This document shows positions 63,906 to 64,000 of a stretch of 64,000 bases of DNA, one piece after another (the first letter of the stretch is position 1; each line of letters begins with the position of its first letter). The DNA is from Crocinitomicaceae bacterium (GTDB lineage: Bacteria; Bacteroidota; Bacteroidia; Flavobacteriales_D; Crocinitomicaceae): assembly GCA_014762645.1 (NCBI GenBank), contig JABURP010000037.1, forward strand, positions 25,101-89,100. The letters run 5' to 3'. Under the pieces are notes generated by a model. The model made no database searches, was not told where the DNA came from, and saw nothing but the letters and a program-made list of their open reading frames with translations. A program made the translations under genes and the position numbers.

Positions 63906-64000
63906 TTACATACCTGTAGCGTCTAAGTCATCATCAGCTAAAATTGCTTCAGTTTCCCATTCCAAATCCACATCCAAACACTCTTTGTCATCTTCTGCTT
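63906..64000 (-). CDS. C-terminal end of an acidic hypothetical protein (5' part beyond window)
   Basis: Last 31 codons of a minus-strand reading frame, very acidic (AEDDKECLDVDLEWETEAIL then ADDDLDATGM), stop TAA at 63906-63908. The strong terminator 22 bases downstream supports a real gene. Too short to assign. Confidence 0.4.
   Translation of the reverse strand, partial: AEDDKECLDVDLEWETEAILADDDLDATGM

Overview
The window is chromosomal DNA of a Bacteroidota bacterium, most likely order Flavobacteriales. The evidence is AT-rich DNA, several secreted proteins ending in type IX secretion (T9SS) sorting domains, a PorP/SprF-type partner, PD40-OmpA and DUF3078 proteins, TAnnTTTG-type promoter boxes, and an RteC/tyrosine-integrase element. 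No species can be named from the sequence alone.

From 1 to about 35.7 kb the DNA looks like ordinary core genome with many surface proteins: a truncated agmatine/peptidylarginine deiminase, a PD40-OmpA protein, a Gly-rich T9SS protein, an M1 peptidase lipoprotein, a hemerythrin, GNAT and HAD enzymes, a GH18-CUB-PKD T9SS protein, RluB-type pseudouridine synthase, KdsB, a 3091-residue HYR/SprB-repeat adhesin translationally coupled to a PorP/SprF protein, LepA, a DUF4011-type SF1 helicase with no ordinary start codon, a LytTR regulator and a DUF3078 protein.

Two tRNA genes (CAT and TCG anticodons) at 35.7-36.0 kb mark the left edge of an accessory region. A tyrosine integrase lies directly downstream of tRNA-Arg(TCG), followed by RteC. 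The cargo comes in blocks: (a) a DtxR-type regulator divergent from a di-heme oxidoreductase, a Rieske protein and a porin; (b) a long minus-strand metal block with a CusA-TolC fusion, CusB, an unexpected acyl carrier protein, His-rich proteins, a methyltransferase-like membrane protein, a Zn/Cd P-type ATPase, an M1 peptidase and a saccharopine-dehydrogenase-like protein; (c) a replication/regulation module of two HTH proteins, a DnaD-like protein and a DnaC/IstB-like ATPase. The right end of the element is not recognised.

The most interesting stretch is 57.3-62.4 kb. A compact minus-strand operon encodes a ubiquitin-like protein, an E2-like protein with no cysteine at all, a JAMM-peptidase/E1 fusion whose usual cysteine pair near the C-terminal region reads Ser/Thr, and a DUF6527 protein. 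It is divergent from an ECF-like sigma factor plus a small overlapping gene, with a perfect 10-bp inverted repeat between them, and it converges with a gene pair containing an HELGH zinc peptidase. It looks like a bacterial ubiquitination-like (Bub-type) conjugation system with possible sigma-factor control and a possible protease arm. The sigma and protease links are inference. A structured, GC-richer non-coding element and an HNH-like gene follow, and a truncated acidic gene closes the window.
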